From Progne subis subis (Eukaryota > Chordata > Aves > Passeriformes > Hirundinidae), in assembly GCA_022316685.1 (NCBI GenBank), contig JAKJHU010000005.1:18454707-18518706 (forward strand): a stretch of 64,000 nt of DNA. Reading direction: 5' to 3'. This document shows positions 49,392 to 61,653 of this stretch, one piece after another (position 1 is the first letter of the stretch; every line of letters begins with the position of its first letter). The notes beneath the pieces were generated by a model. That model had not been told where the DNA came from and made no database searches. It saw only the letters and a program-made list of their open reading frames with translations. The position numbers were made by a program, and so were the translations under genes.

Positions 49392-52300
49392 AATTGTATA
49401 TGACTTTTCAAAGCAATATTTATCAACATTTGAGAGGGGTTATCAGCACTTATCAGGAACTTTTTGTACATAGATGTACATATTATACTGGAATTTCAGA
49501 TAGCATTATCATTATTGTAGGACAAGATATGCCGTGCTAGATTTTTTTAATTAATTAAAATGTATATAAATATTTAGAAGCTATGTGTTCCTAATTTTAA
49601 AAGTATCCAGTAGCATAAGCTCAGGCTATTTTTCTGCATTATCTGAAAGCAGGATATGTAACCTGTTTACTTGATACCATATTTATAAGTACAGCCAACT
49701 GTGAGTCTCCCTGTGCTTAACTTCTACAGCTCCTAACACCATCCCAAATCTGACTAACTAGAGGTTAGCTTGAAGCTGAATATATTTTGTTTCTGCATAT
49801 AAACTATCAGAAGGGGCCCATAAACCATGTCTGTATCAATTTCTGCATCAATGACCTTTTATGTGGAGAACATAGGCATATATAATTTTGTCCATATGAA
49901 GGCTTAACTTGTAATATCACAAAGCTTTGGGGCCTTGAGGGCTCCTTCTGTTAGGCTCAGCTGGCAGCATCTGGAGGTGGTGACACCTCTCCCTTTCCCC
50001 CAGCAAGGGATACTCATGAGGATAAATTTGGTACAGTATGTTGCAACACAAATGTGAGACAACAGATTTTGTCTAAGCATCACCTCACTACCCTCCCCTT
50101 TCAGGACAAGCTCAGAGAAGAGGCTGGTGGTGCCTGGGATCCCCTTTTTCTCTGGCAGAGCCTGTCAAACTCTATTCCTTGGGACAGTCATGAACCTGGT
50201 TGCCATGGTGACAGGAATGAACCTGACACTTCAGAGCACAGCTCAGGAAATCACACTTTCTGTTCACAATCATGTACAATTTTTCTTTCTAATAATGATA
50301 CCCTAAAAATCTGTAATTTAGAATCCTGGAAGCAACAGCTTAGATGAATCCAAGCCCCAGTAAATTTCTGGCATGCCTTCATGTCTCAGAAAATGTAGTT
50401 CAAGAGAGAAATTCTTTAGGAGCTGTTGGGAAGGGAGAATTGTGGAGATTTTTTTCCCACTAAATATATCTTCAGATTTAACTTGAGAAAGAAAAATCAG
50501 TAGTGCTGTACTAAAGTGACCCATGTGAGGATATCTGTGAGACCTCATGAATCATGTGCATAGTTTGCTAGAACAAGTTGCACTTCCCATCTCTTGATCC
50601 CTGCAAATATACATTAAAATGTTTTCAGCAAACAGAATCAGCTTAGAACTTTTTTAAACTTAATAACGCTAAAAGTCGTTATGGATCTTCTCTCACGGAA
50701 CTTTCATGTATTAATTAAATTTCAGACCTATAAAAATTTCCTTAATTACACGATGATTATCACTGTAGCAAAGCAGTAAAAAACCAAGACTGATGCAAAT
50801 GGAACAGTCTTTCTGGGTATTTGATTAAAACACAGGGCAGACCAGCCTAAAAAAAAAAAAATATTTGTCAGAGAACCTCACCTGGTTTTTCAACAAGCCC
50901 TTTTCTCTGGTGGCAGACTGACATCTCCAGAGCTACCTTCAGTTTCATTTGATGTTATCATGATGTTGCCTTGTTGAACTCATTCAGACGTCATTCCTGG
51001 ATTTAATTAAAAGTTTTTGAATGTCACATAACAAAAATGCAGAACAGATTATCTTGAGCACAGCTATTTTGAATATCAAGCTATGCAGCAGTAACACCAG
51101 TTCGTGAGAATTCAAAGATCTGCCATAAACAGAAATTAACATTCAAAGAAAATGCAGTGTAATAAAATAGAAGCTTTAATCATGCATAAAACTGAGTTTC
51201 TTCCCTTGCTCACACAAAGGAAACCCAGAATAAAATGCTGTGAATGTTAAGAGAGTCAAATCGTATGGCTAGAACGTTACATATAAAAATGTTTTTCAAC
51301 ACTTCTGATGTAAAAGCTGTCATTTGGAAGGCTGGCTGTTCTCTTAGTGGTACCATGCAAACAGCCCTGCAAAATCTTATCAGAATTTTCTGCTTGAATA
51401 ATTTTGTTTGGATCGGTAAGTAGAATATCATTATCTTGATTCCTACACCAACTTCTTGGAAAGGTATAGGCAAATAGATTTTGTGCTGAGCGTTATAAAT
51501 TCTGTGACAATTTTGCAAGGCTCTGTGTAAATTTTGAACCACAGAAGGAAGGAGAAGACAGGAAAGAAATATGTGCCATGACTGGACTCTTTATGCCACA
51601 GTATACTCCAAAAATTAAGTGTAAATAATATGCATATGCTCAACTTTAGAAATGGATATTGGATTTTTTTGTGTGTTTGATTAAAAATGAGATTAAAAAA
51701 ATTAGAGTAATTAAGTACATCAGGGAATTGTAAGAAGATGGACTCTACCTCACCTGTTTGGAATTTTACTGTCCCTGAGAGAGTTAGCTGTACTACTCTA
51801 ATTTAGTGCTGTTCACAGTTGAACTTCATGCTGTAAAGCATGGAAGCTGACTGATTGAATACCCTCCTTTAGTATCTATGAAAACAAGAACAACTTCTTG
51901 TTGTGGCTGTTACTGACTGTGTGCAGAGTCAGAATCATTGGATCAAATTATTTTATGAGGTTTGTGAGTGGGACTATGGAATATGATTGTTGTTACTGTT
52001 CTTTACTTCAGAAGAAAGACAAGTAGATAAATTGCTAAAATCTGGTGTTCACCTCCCAGTCTAGCTCATAAAACTTCAGTATAGGCAGCTATTTTTGTAA
52101 AGGGGGAAAACGTAGTTAGTGCTCTCTTTCAGGTCAGAAACTCTTCTTGCAAATTTTATGGAAGATGAGTTTGCATGGGTTGAAAACTGTAAAGTTATCT
52201 CTTCTTAGATTTACAGGATCAAAATGCAAAAAAAAAAAAAAAAAAGTTGATATGCAAGGCAAAAACGATGTAAAAATTCATACTTAATTCATGGTCTGCT

Positions 52301-52603
52301 AAAGTAAGGCCAGCCAAAGTAGTCAACAGAGAGTCCATTTTTTGTATGATCATCATTCTGTTACCATGCAAGGTTCTTTCTCAGATCAATAAATTACCTT
52401 TTAATAGAGTCTGGTGTTCAAAATATAAGAGAGGATTGTACAACTACATTACTAAAGAGAACCATTAAAAAATACTAAAGCAGGTGGTTTTTTAACTGGA
52501 ATAATTTTAGAGCATTTTTGTCCTTTTTACAAATACACAGTAGTCAACTCCAATTACCAAAATAATTGTATTTCTCCAATTTAGAGATGTTGTGTGAGGA
52601 TGT

Positions 52604-54076
52604 TGTCCTGGACCATGTATCATGGATTGCTACAATTTTGTTTTCTGGATATGGAGAAATGTAAAATGTTTTTCCCTGCCTTGACCATAGAGTGGGTTGG
52701 CGGGGAAGGACAGGGACCTATCAAAAAGCAGGCTGGGATATTGGCAGCTAAGTTGACCAATGAGAAGTGTCAGTGCAACTTTGGAAGGGACATTTTAAAC
52801 TAATCTGTTGCTGACCGCCCACGCTCTCGCTTTGGAAATCAGCCATGAGGTAACTTTGTGGGTGGCGGGCCTGGCCTGGGTCGGTCCCTGCAGCCCTTTT
52901 GGGTGGCCGGGCCGGGCCTGGCCGGGTGTCTGAGGGCCGCTGCCCGCACAGAGAGAGCCTGGGCCGGCTGAGCCCCTTCCCTCGCTTGCTGGCAGGGGAG
53001 AGGGGCGGCTGCAGCTCGGCAGTGCGGGGCCGTGTGCTCAGACCACGACAGAAGGGTCCAAAACATGGCCCAGCTTAATCACCGCTGGCAGCGGAGAAAG
53101 CAAGCCTGCAGCTCCATAACAACTCTGAGCTTGACTGCCCTAGATGAGACCGAGGGGTGGAAAAAAGGACATCTACTTGGTTCCTCCATCAGCACAGCTT
53201 TACATTTTCTTCAGCTCCTGCAGCCTCACATGGCCTTTGCAAGCCCAAACAGATTTAACCCTTTTCTAGCAACATAGAACTTTTAAAGCGCAATTCTTCC
53301 TTGAGAGAAGAAAGAAAACCAGAAAGTACATAGAAATAGACACTGCATGAAGTCAGTTAGATTAGAAGTGAAAGAGCTAATAATATTGGAATATGATTGA
53401 AGAGGTGGACATTTTTAACCGGACTTTTCTAAGGTAAATTATGGAGAAATGAACTGTTCTTTGTAGCATCTTAGTATTGTTGGGTAGAATGGTATTCTAA
53501 TCAAAATTAAGGACTGATGTAATTGAGATTTATTTGGAAACTTTGAAACCCCCACTCCTGGCTTAAAGGAGGTCTCAGTTTTTGAGACAAAGATGATTTT
53601 AGACTAGAAGAAGTATCCATAAATAGTACCCCAGATACACTGAGAAGCTTTGCCGATAGAACATCACAGTCTGCGAAAACTCCGGGCGGCAGCAGATGTG
53701 TGACATTGGGAACACTGGACTATTTTGTCTTGTGGCAAACATCTTCATAAAAAGATCTTAGAAAGACTCTTCTCCTAAAGTAATGAGTGGTTATGTCTAA
53801 ATAGTGAAACTGACTGAAAATCCTAAATTGTGTCTTTCTGTGTTGTTCAATAAGAAAGTTAATAGTTTGTAAGAGGAAAGAAGCGTGTTTTATGGTATCA
53901 TTCTGTTTTAGTTTAAGTTTTTCTTTTTCTCAATTTTTTTCTCATTATTTTATTATATGTTAATAAAACTATTTTTGTTCATTTTTAAGCTTAAGCCTGC
54001 TTTGTTTTTTTTTTCTTCTCCTAATCTCTCCCTCCCACAAAAAAAAAAAAAAAAAATTAATACTAAAACCCCTACA
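52604..54076 (+). mobile_element. Solo LTR, 1.5-kb family (plus copy)
   Basis: It starts TGTCCTGGACC and ends AAAACCCCTACA, with AATAAA at about 53961. It has the same order of blocks as 37448-38953 on the other strand. A block at about 52845-53060 is strongly GC-rich with many CpGs and has no clear match in the minus copy. ATGTT occurs at both edges (52600-52604 and 54079-54083), close to a target-site duplication but two bases off the expected CA end. No retroviral genes are present. Confidence 0.82.
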
Positions 54077-57000
54077 CCATGTTAAAGGCTTACAAAAGTC
54101 CAGCTAGATAGCATCTGACTATTCCCTTGCCCACTGATGTAGTCACTCCATCACAGACAGCTGCTTTGTTGCTTTGGCAAGATTTATTCTTGATGAAGCC
54201 ATGGTTACTTCAGTTACTTTTTTTTGACAAAATCAGTAGTGCAGTCTGCAGAGGAACCACTTCAGAGAACTAAATCTTGGTTGTCTTTTAGACGGTAGAG
54301 AAAGCAAGTTCTCAGAGTAATCAGAAGTTTACTTGCTGCTGTAGTCCTTGTGCAATCAGCAGCCAGGAGATATTCACTTTTATGTGTAGGTTTAACATGT
54401 AGTCACAAAGTTTCTCTATTTTTCACTCTGGTTATGGGCTTACCCATGGAAGTTCACACAATTGTTGCAATACACTTTGAGCTATCAAAGTTAAAAAACA
54501 AACAGTACTAAATGCTTTCAAATTCATACGTTTCATGAAATTATTCCATGTTACATTCAATAACTTCCTCAAAATAATCATTGCATGCAATACACATAGA
54601 TTACAGGTGTGATTTATATTTATGATTACTTTCATATAGTCCCCAAATGTAGAATTTAGTCTAAAGAATGCATATATTATCTGTTACTGGAAATATATGT
54701 ATAATAATTCTGGCTTTGTTTAAGTTCAAAGCAATTTATCTGTTGATATTGGAAAGACAGGTATCGTTTTGCCAGTAGATTTTAACATATTGGGTATAGG
54801 AGGCTCATCCAATGATTATACTCTTGGTTAGTGTATGACTATTCACTGACATTTTCCTCAACTAGTTTAGGACTCTGTGGAGCATTTCTAGTGGGCACCA
54901 GCTTTATCTCATAAGTAGCGTTAAAGTTCATGGGATGAGTTACTGCCCCTTACTTCAAAACGCTGAATGTAAGGAAACAAGAACAAATGGTCTAGCAGTA
55001 GTTATCCTCCTGGCTTTCCACTGTTGTTTGAAAAACTTGGCAGAGAGCTTCATTTTGGAGTTACTGATGATCCAAACCAATCATTTCCTAGAGTGTATAT
55101 AATAAAACACCTGTACCTGACTTAGCCAAATATGTCAACACCCTCGGTAACCTTTCCTTCAGATCTTCTGAGATGTGGATAGATGTTTTTCTAAAGTAAC
55201 TTTTCTGAATGAAACAACTGTGCGTGTGGCCATGCAATAGTTTTGAACATGACTCTGAAAAGCGTGTATATTGTAGCTTGCTCTATCAAGTTTTAAGTAT
55301 CGTATCTTTCTTCAGGGAAGTGTGAAATAGCTCTGTCATTCTTTCCCCTTCACTCTCTCATCGCTAATACTCCTTTGAAAGCACCACTGTCCTGATCAAA
55401 GTTCAAAGTCTGTACTCCTGGATGTATTTTTGAGCCTTCAAGTTTTGAAGTTCATCTTCAGGTCACATTCAATCCCTATCATTCATATTTTGAAATCTCT
55501 CAGAGACTTGGCCTTAAATCTCCATCCACAAAAGTAAATCTCTTGCTCCAGCCTTAGTTATTTTGCAGATTGAGTAGTTCTTACCTTTTCTAGGTCAGAG
55601 CTGCCCAACTGCACTCACATTGTACAGTCCCAGACACAGCAAATATCCTATTCCTGCACACTCCCTCTTTACCTTTCCCATGTCCTTGCTGTTTCTCAGT
55701 ACTCCATACAGCAAACATGATTTTTTTTTTTTTTCCCCATTGGCATATAAAGCCATTTATATCTGGCTTAGATTTGTCTTTTGACTCTACTGATTGACCT
55801 TTTGACTCTACTGCTTATCAAATGTTGATTCACATTTGTCACGTCCAGCCCAGCTAATACAGGACTGGGAGTTGATTCATGTTAAGCACTGAGAATGTTG
55901 AATGATGAAGATCTTCCATTTCTGCCTCAAAAGTCATGCCCCTCATTTTCTCTGTTAGACGGCATTATATGTGTATCTGACTTTAACTCTAGCTTGTGTG
56001 TGTTGTACATGCACACATTATCTTGCCTGATCCCCACTTTTACCCCTTGACACCTCAACAACACATATAACATGAACAAAATATATAGTATTCAGTCCTC
56101 AGAGGTTATGTATGCAAGTGTTCATGCAGGCATGTATTTACATAGAGAAGGAAACATTTAGTATTTCTCAGCAGTTAGAGTTCAAGCTGTAGGTGAGAGA
56201 GATGATTATAATGATGAATTCTTATGATGATGATTAAGTTTTACAATTAAAGCACTGCCAGATCTCTGTCTAGCTCTCATGTGGGTGTCTGGAAGAGAGC
56301 ACGTTCCTAACTCAGAAGGTTTTTCTGAGGGTAAGTTGTTAGTACAGGGTTCAGATACTGCAGAGATGAAGGTTACAGGAACAAGTAATAAAGAGTAATT
56401 TTAAACAACAACATTATCCTTCCTTCAAAAGGATATGGATTCCTGTACACGGAATTCAAATATAAATGATCTTTGTAACATGTTTAAACCCAGAAAGTGT
56501 TAGATACCAATTATCCCTGATAATTCATGCTGGCTTTCTGAATGGAGTGGATTTTCAGGGGAGCAGTAGCCTTTCTCTCATATTGACTTTGCCTTGGTTT
56601 TTGCTCTGCTGCTTTTGGTGATCTGTTGAGAAGCATCCTAGTTTCAGACTAAAGGACACTTTCTGTGTAATGACATAAGCATGATGATACCAGCAGTTTG
56701 TAACTGAATCCACAAGAAGATGCTGTTAGGGGAGAGGTTAAGTGGCATCTGCTGCATGCTGGGTGGAATGTGAGAGAAGAAGGGCCAGAGGGAGAGCAAG
56801 CACACATACCCCTTCATGCCAGTGTGTAGAGGAAAGGTCACAGCCTTAGAAAGCAGGAACTAGAGAACTGGAAAGCCATTTTCTATTCTACAATTAAACA
56901 TCTCATGGGATTTTACCCCTGGCTGAAACCTATTTATATTTTTCATATTTTTACAAGGCTGGAAAAATATGTTCCTGATATTTTACACCAGACTGTTATG

Positions 57001-57599
57001 CAAAGAGGTGCAGACTGAATGGCTACGCATTTTCATGTATATTCTATTTTTCTCTCTGCTATAACCTGTAGCCTCAGCCCACTCAGCTGTGTTATGGACT
57101 GGTTTCATCTCTCTGTAGAATAGTGGTTTGTGGGGTTTCTTTCAGGGCCTATAAACAGAAATAAAACTACTGCTGACTTTAGGCTTGACTTTGTGGATGA
57201 CCTTGTTTAGAGAATCAAAATTCCCAGTAGAATGCAGATCTCAGACCAGATGCTGTAAGGTGAGTTAATGTACAAAGGTGGACTGAAACTGGATGAAGGA
57301 CAGAAGTACTGCAGTTTAGGGTGCACGCTGTGGCTTGGAAAAAAATGTTTTGCTATTTGTGTGTAAATATTTTCTTACAATTCAGTATTAAATAGTCCAT
57401 ATTTAATATCTGAAAAAAATAACATTAAATGAAGTAATGGTGCTAAGTTGATATATTGCCTCTGCTTTGTCTTCTGCTTTTGATTACAGTAACGTATTTG
57501 GAAATCCAGGTGGATAAACACTTCTGCATGTGTGGAGGTGTATATATATGTGTATATATATATTCAGCTGTATACATACACATATACTTGCTGTAGCAA

Positions 57600-58043
57600 A
57601 GAGGGCAGCACAGATGGTGAAGGGCCTTGAGGGGAAACTGCATGAGGAGCAACTAAGGACACTTGGTCTGTTCAGCCTGGAGAAGAGGAGACTGAAAGGA
57701 GACCCCATGACCGTTACAACTTCCTTGTGAGGGGAAGAAGAGGGACAGGCACTGGTCTCCTCTGTCGGGTGTCCAGTGACAGGATGTGAGGGAATGGCCT
57801 GAAGTTGTGTCAGGGGAGGGTTAGGTAGGGTATTAGTAAAAGGTTCTTCTCCCAGAGGGTGGTTGGGCACTGGAACAGGCTCCCCAGGGAAATGGTCACA
57901 GCACCAAGCCTGACAGAGTTCAAGTGTTAGGACAAAACACTCAAGCACATGGTGTGACTTTTGGGGAGGGTTCTGTGCAGGATCAAGAGTTGGATTCAAT
58001 GATCTTTGTAGGTCCCTTCTTATTATGCTTATTCTACGGCTCT
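57600..58043 (+). mobile_element. CR1 LINE 3' region
   Basis: It shows the typical CR1 3' coding and tail sequence: CTGTTCAGCCTGGAGAAGAG, GGTTCTTCTCCCAGAGGGTG, CACTGGAACAGGCTCCCCAG, and a tail related to GATCTTTGTAGGTCCCTTC and TTATTCTACGG. It is 5'-truncated. It ends about 180 bases before the transmembrane exon, so any acceptor-proximal branch region lies just beyond it. Confidence 0.92.
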
Positions 58044-58219
58044 GTTAGATCTATGGTGTGGCTACGCACATATGTGTAGATGTTTAAACACGTGATGCCT
58101 GTATCTATATTTTGACTACTGTATTAAGACACAGATGTGTTCAAAAATTATCACCAAAAATTATTTCCTTGTCTCTAGTGCTTACACATTTAAGTAACTT
58201 ATTTTTTTGATTCATTTAG

Positions 58220-58358
58220 CAGCAGCAACAGAAGAACCTGAGGTGATTCCGGATCCAGCTAAACAAACAGATCGAGTGGTGAAAATAGCAGGAATAAGTG
58301 CAGGAATTCTGGTATTCATCCTACTTCTCCTTGTTGTCATATTGATCGTCAAAAAAAG
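58220..58358 (+). CDS. PTPRK: PTPRK exon: stalk and transmembrane helix
   Basis: This 139-nt exon encodes AATEEPEVIPDPAKQTDR, an acidic juxtamembrane stalk, then VKIAGISAGILVFILLLLVV running into ILIVKK. That is a single-pass helix of about 23 hydrophobic residues with a basic stop-transfer signal on the cytoplasmic side. The acceptor is a tandem TAG-CAG-CAG, so the first alanine codons may be optional. The chosen start, 58220, preserves three alanines, as I recall for the family. The donor is AAAAAAAG|GTAAGA and leaves two bases (AG), so the next residue is Arg or Ser depending on the next exon. The 3' end of a CR1 lies about 180 bases upstream. Confidence 0.96.
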
Positions 58359-58993
58359 GTAAGAAAATTATCTGTGCTGACTGATCCTTTTTTGCCCGTT
58401 CCTATCAAGCAATTTAAAATGGGTATTTTCTACAGGTCTTTAAGGGAGGAAAAAAAAAAAAAAATTAGGACTGCTGGGTCCTTTTGGTCAATTTTTGGAT
58501 TAGTTCCTTGTGCTTTCTTTTGGTTTTGCAGTGGTTCTTAGTATGTCTTTAAAGATAGGATTTCTTTATATTTAAGATCCGATAACTATACATTTTCTCA
58601 TACTTATTTATTTCCAAGGATTTTTAAGTTGGAGATGAAAAAATGTACAGATTGTTAAAGTGGGTGGAATTGAAATTTGTGGTTCCTTTTTTATTTTTTA
58701 AAGCAAAGAAAAAATAATAACTTATTGCACTTTTCATGTCTTAACCACTTAATGAATATTATTTTCTCTATGCGGTTCTAACAAGTTATTTGTATTTGTA
58801 TGTTACCCAACTTGCAAAATAATGTAATTCTATACCTCTATTTATGCTCTTGCAAACCTGGAGTTTTTTCTTAAGTCATACCATATCACTGTAAAATTAT
58901 CTAGTGAGTTCTTAGTGCATGAAATTATTTAAAAGTGTATTAATTTAAGTGAATTTAAATTTTTTGCAGTGCTTTCTTAGACAGTAAGCAATA

Positions 58994-59008
58994 TCGCCAT
59001 CTTCTGGC
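58994..59008 (-). promoter_or_regulatory. CTCF-like motif
   Basis: On the minus strand GCCAGAAGATGGCGA agrees with the CTCF core CCA-AG-GGC consensus at about 12 of 14 positions by eye. It is a motif match only; occupancy is unknown. Confidence 0.35.
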
Positions 59009-59907
59009 ATTGTTCAATGCTATCCCTGCATCCCAATCCTCCTACCTGTAGTAACTTGTGCTACCCTATTGCTTGGTCCGTGTTTCAAAGCTTAGACTTC
59101 CCAGTGGTTGCAACTCTTTCAACCTGGCATAAAATCCCATAATATGTCCCTATAATTCTGTAGTTATAGTACAGAAACTAATTCCTCTCTCTCTGTGCTC
59201 CCCCTCCCTGGCGGGTCCCCTTCACGTGGCACAAGCTGATCTCTCTTGGATAGAATGAGCCCTTTGCCTTCCCATGGTGTGTGCGTTGTGTGCCCTTGCC
59301 TTTTGCAGAAGTTATAATAAAAAGTATTTTTGTGACTGTTGCGTATATTCCTCTGAAATGCAGCTTGCTATAATTTTGAAAGATTTAGATCATTCTGTAT
59401 GTTATAATTGCTGGTTTGCATTAGATTTTTTTAATTTATTGCCTTTTTACAATTATCCCTGGAGATATATAACTTGGAGAAGGAACGTCTGCATTAGAAA
59501 CATTAGGTACGCTTATAGTGTTCTGTGTTAGTTAGCTACATATGTGATTTTTCCCAAAAGTGCTTTTACTTTTCTCTGTTGTTTACCTCTGTGGTTGAGA
59601 ATTAACACATATGCAAAAGGTCCAACCCATCATGAGCAAAAATAACAGTCAGCCAGTTTTCTTTATTTACACGACTTTTAAAAAAGAATAAAAGAAGTTG
59701 TTTTTCAGCTTTTAGGAGGAAATCTCTATATTGTAGCTTTGTAGCATGGTATGTGCTGGGAAGTATCATCTTAGTGTGTGTTACAGTGGTCCCCATATGT
59801 TAAATAGAAAATTCTCTGTGTGTGCACGTGTGTTTGTGCGAGAGAGAGACTGTCTAACACTACAGTGTCAGTCACTTCCAGATGTGATTGACTAGTTTTG
59901 CAAATAA

Positions 59908-59927
59908 CAAACAAACAAACAAACAAA
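59908..59927. repeat. (CAAA)n short tract
   Basis: Five CAAA/AAAC units. Confidence 0.9.
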
Positions 59928-61623
59928 TCCATGTGTGCATTTTCCTGTCCTTTTTGCCTCCTCCATTCAGAGTCCTTTTAGGCTCAAATTTTCACTATAA
60001 TAACATAAATTTTTAAATTTCCCCTTGTCCCCCCTTCCCTCCTCAGAACCTGTGAAGTCAATATCCTTTTAGAAATTATAATCATTCTATAGCACATAAT
60101 ATTTCTGAACTCCTCTACTGTTTTGTGTTCTAAATAGGTGATAAAATAACCTGCTTAATGAATCTTTAATGCTTGGCAATTTTTCATCACAATAGTTTAA
60201 TTGGTTGTCTATTGCATATGTTATAGGATGTACCAGTCTTCTCCCCCTCTGCCTTTCGTGAAAATGGGCACTTTTTTAATACCAGCTTTAGTCACTGTCT
60301 CTTACAGAAAGCACAGAAAAACTGTGTTCCTGAGTTAAATCAGTCCATCTACTGAATCAGGGCAATTCATATAATGAAGCCAGAAACAGCTGTAAAAACT
60401 TGACACATTCACACATACAAAAACACACTTCACTTAGTTGTGGTGGGACTGAAAACCGATCCATCCGAATCATCCTCTGTAGTGTACCTATTCAGTGATC
60501 CATTATGTAGTATCCCTTTTGGTACCCGAATTGACCACAGCTTATTAGATGGAAACGTCAATAAAACAATGGTTTCTGCATTTTTATTGGTTTATTAAGT
60601 CATATACACAGCCACTGCTATCTCAAACTGATTAAATGCAGCATTACATTTTATTGAAAAATGAAGTACTAAGCAGTTTTGTTCATGAACTTGAGATGTT
60701 TTAGGCTTTGCCTGATCATTTTGTATAAATTGGTTTGAAGTTTTTCTGAATGAAGCTCTTAACAGCTTTTACAGACTTTTACTGAAGTAATCAAACCAGC
60801 TAAGAAAAGGGATACTGCATCTTTAACAAGCAATGCCTTTTTTATTTTCAAAATCATTGTTGGATTATTTCCAAACGTCCTTCATTTCCTTCCATTTGTT
60901 TACCTTCCATTTTTTAATGCTTAGCATGACTACATCAGCATTTCCAGTTGTAAGATTTTAAAATAGAAAGTATATGTTTGCATTCAGGAAATGTGTGGTG
61001 GATATGCCAGTACACACATGTCTGCTGGAAATGTGCAGTTTTCTTCAAAATGTGTGTACTCATATAGCTACACACAGTACGCATACAAACATATATGTAT
61101 ACAACTGTGTACTGATAAATATGTTAAAGTGAATGACAAGAAATTGTTTTCTGATTAAATGTATTTATTAATGGAACCTTTATTTTTTTGTGACTGAAAA
61201 GTAAAAAGCATATCTGCTGCACAAGATTTGTACACAGCTGTTCATTTCTCATGACATCTAGGCAGTAATCATTATATTATGCTGAACTGCATGTTGAAAT
61301 TACACAATCCATTTAATTCTCAAAATTTTTGGCAATAAGCGAAATCTCAGCATGTAATTTTCTCAAGTGATCTTTCTAAAAAACAAATCATTTTTATACG
61401 CTAGAGTTTTTTTATTTTTGTTTTCTTATTTTGTTTTGTTTTAATTGCATGGCAAAGTAAGGCTAATTTGTGCATGAGCAAGTTGAAATGCTAACCAAAG
61501 AAACATGAAATTTTCAACTTTTTTTTTTAAACGCACATTACTCTGCTTTATTGGATGTGACAGAGTCACGCTTTTCATTCACCATTGCTTCTCTTTTTCC
61601 ACTGTCTGTGATTTGCTTGCCAG

Positions 61624-61653
61624 GAGGAGCTACTATTCTTACTCCTACTATCT
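61624..61653 (+). CDS. PTPRK: PTPRK juxtamembrane micro-exon (probable cassette)
   Basis: This is a 30-nt exon between a long pyrimidine tract ending GCTTGCCAG and a near-perfect donor, CT|GTAAGTA. With the AG left by the transmembrane exon it reads Arg-Arg-Ser-Tyr-Tyr-Ser-Tyr-Ser-Tyr-Tyr, then CT, which becomes Leu if the next exon begins with C, as the usual KLAKK exon should. Its length is a multiple of three and its phase equals that of the exon before it, so skipping keeps the frame (VKKSKLAKK-type) and inclusion adds ten residues. Juxtamembrane mini-exons are reported for related R2B phosphatases. I infer an alternatively spliced insert with several potential phosphotyrosines just under the membrane. 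Confidence 0.82.

Larger units (their letters stand above)
23578..58219 (+). other. PTPRK: Large 34.6-kb intron before the transmembrane exon
   Basis: This intron separates the last FN3 exon from the stalk/transmembrane exon. It collects most of the repeats of the window: the 69-bp minisatellite, CR1 fragments (27321, 32255, 34580, 57600), LTR-like elements (33590, 35866, 37448, 52604) and several homopolymers. Between them the sequence is plain AT-rich intron. Stretches such as 24400-27300, 28000-32200, 39000-46450, 46600-52600 and 54100-57600 hold only short open frames without recognisable domains. One minus-strand frame at 43267-43788 is discussed as a finding. Confidence 0.8.
58359..61623 (+). 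other. PTPRK: Intron between TM exon and micro-exon
   Basis: This intron of about 3.3 kb runs from GTAAGA to TTGCCAG. It is AT-rich. A CTCF-like motif sits at 58994-59008 and a (CAAA)n tract at 59908-59927. I recognise no other gene or transposon. Confidence 0.8.
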
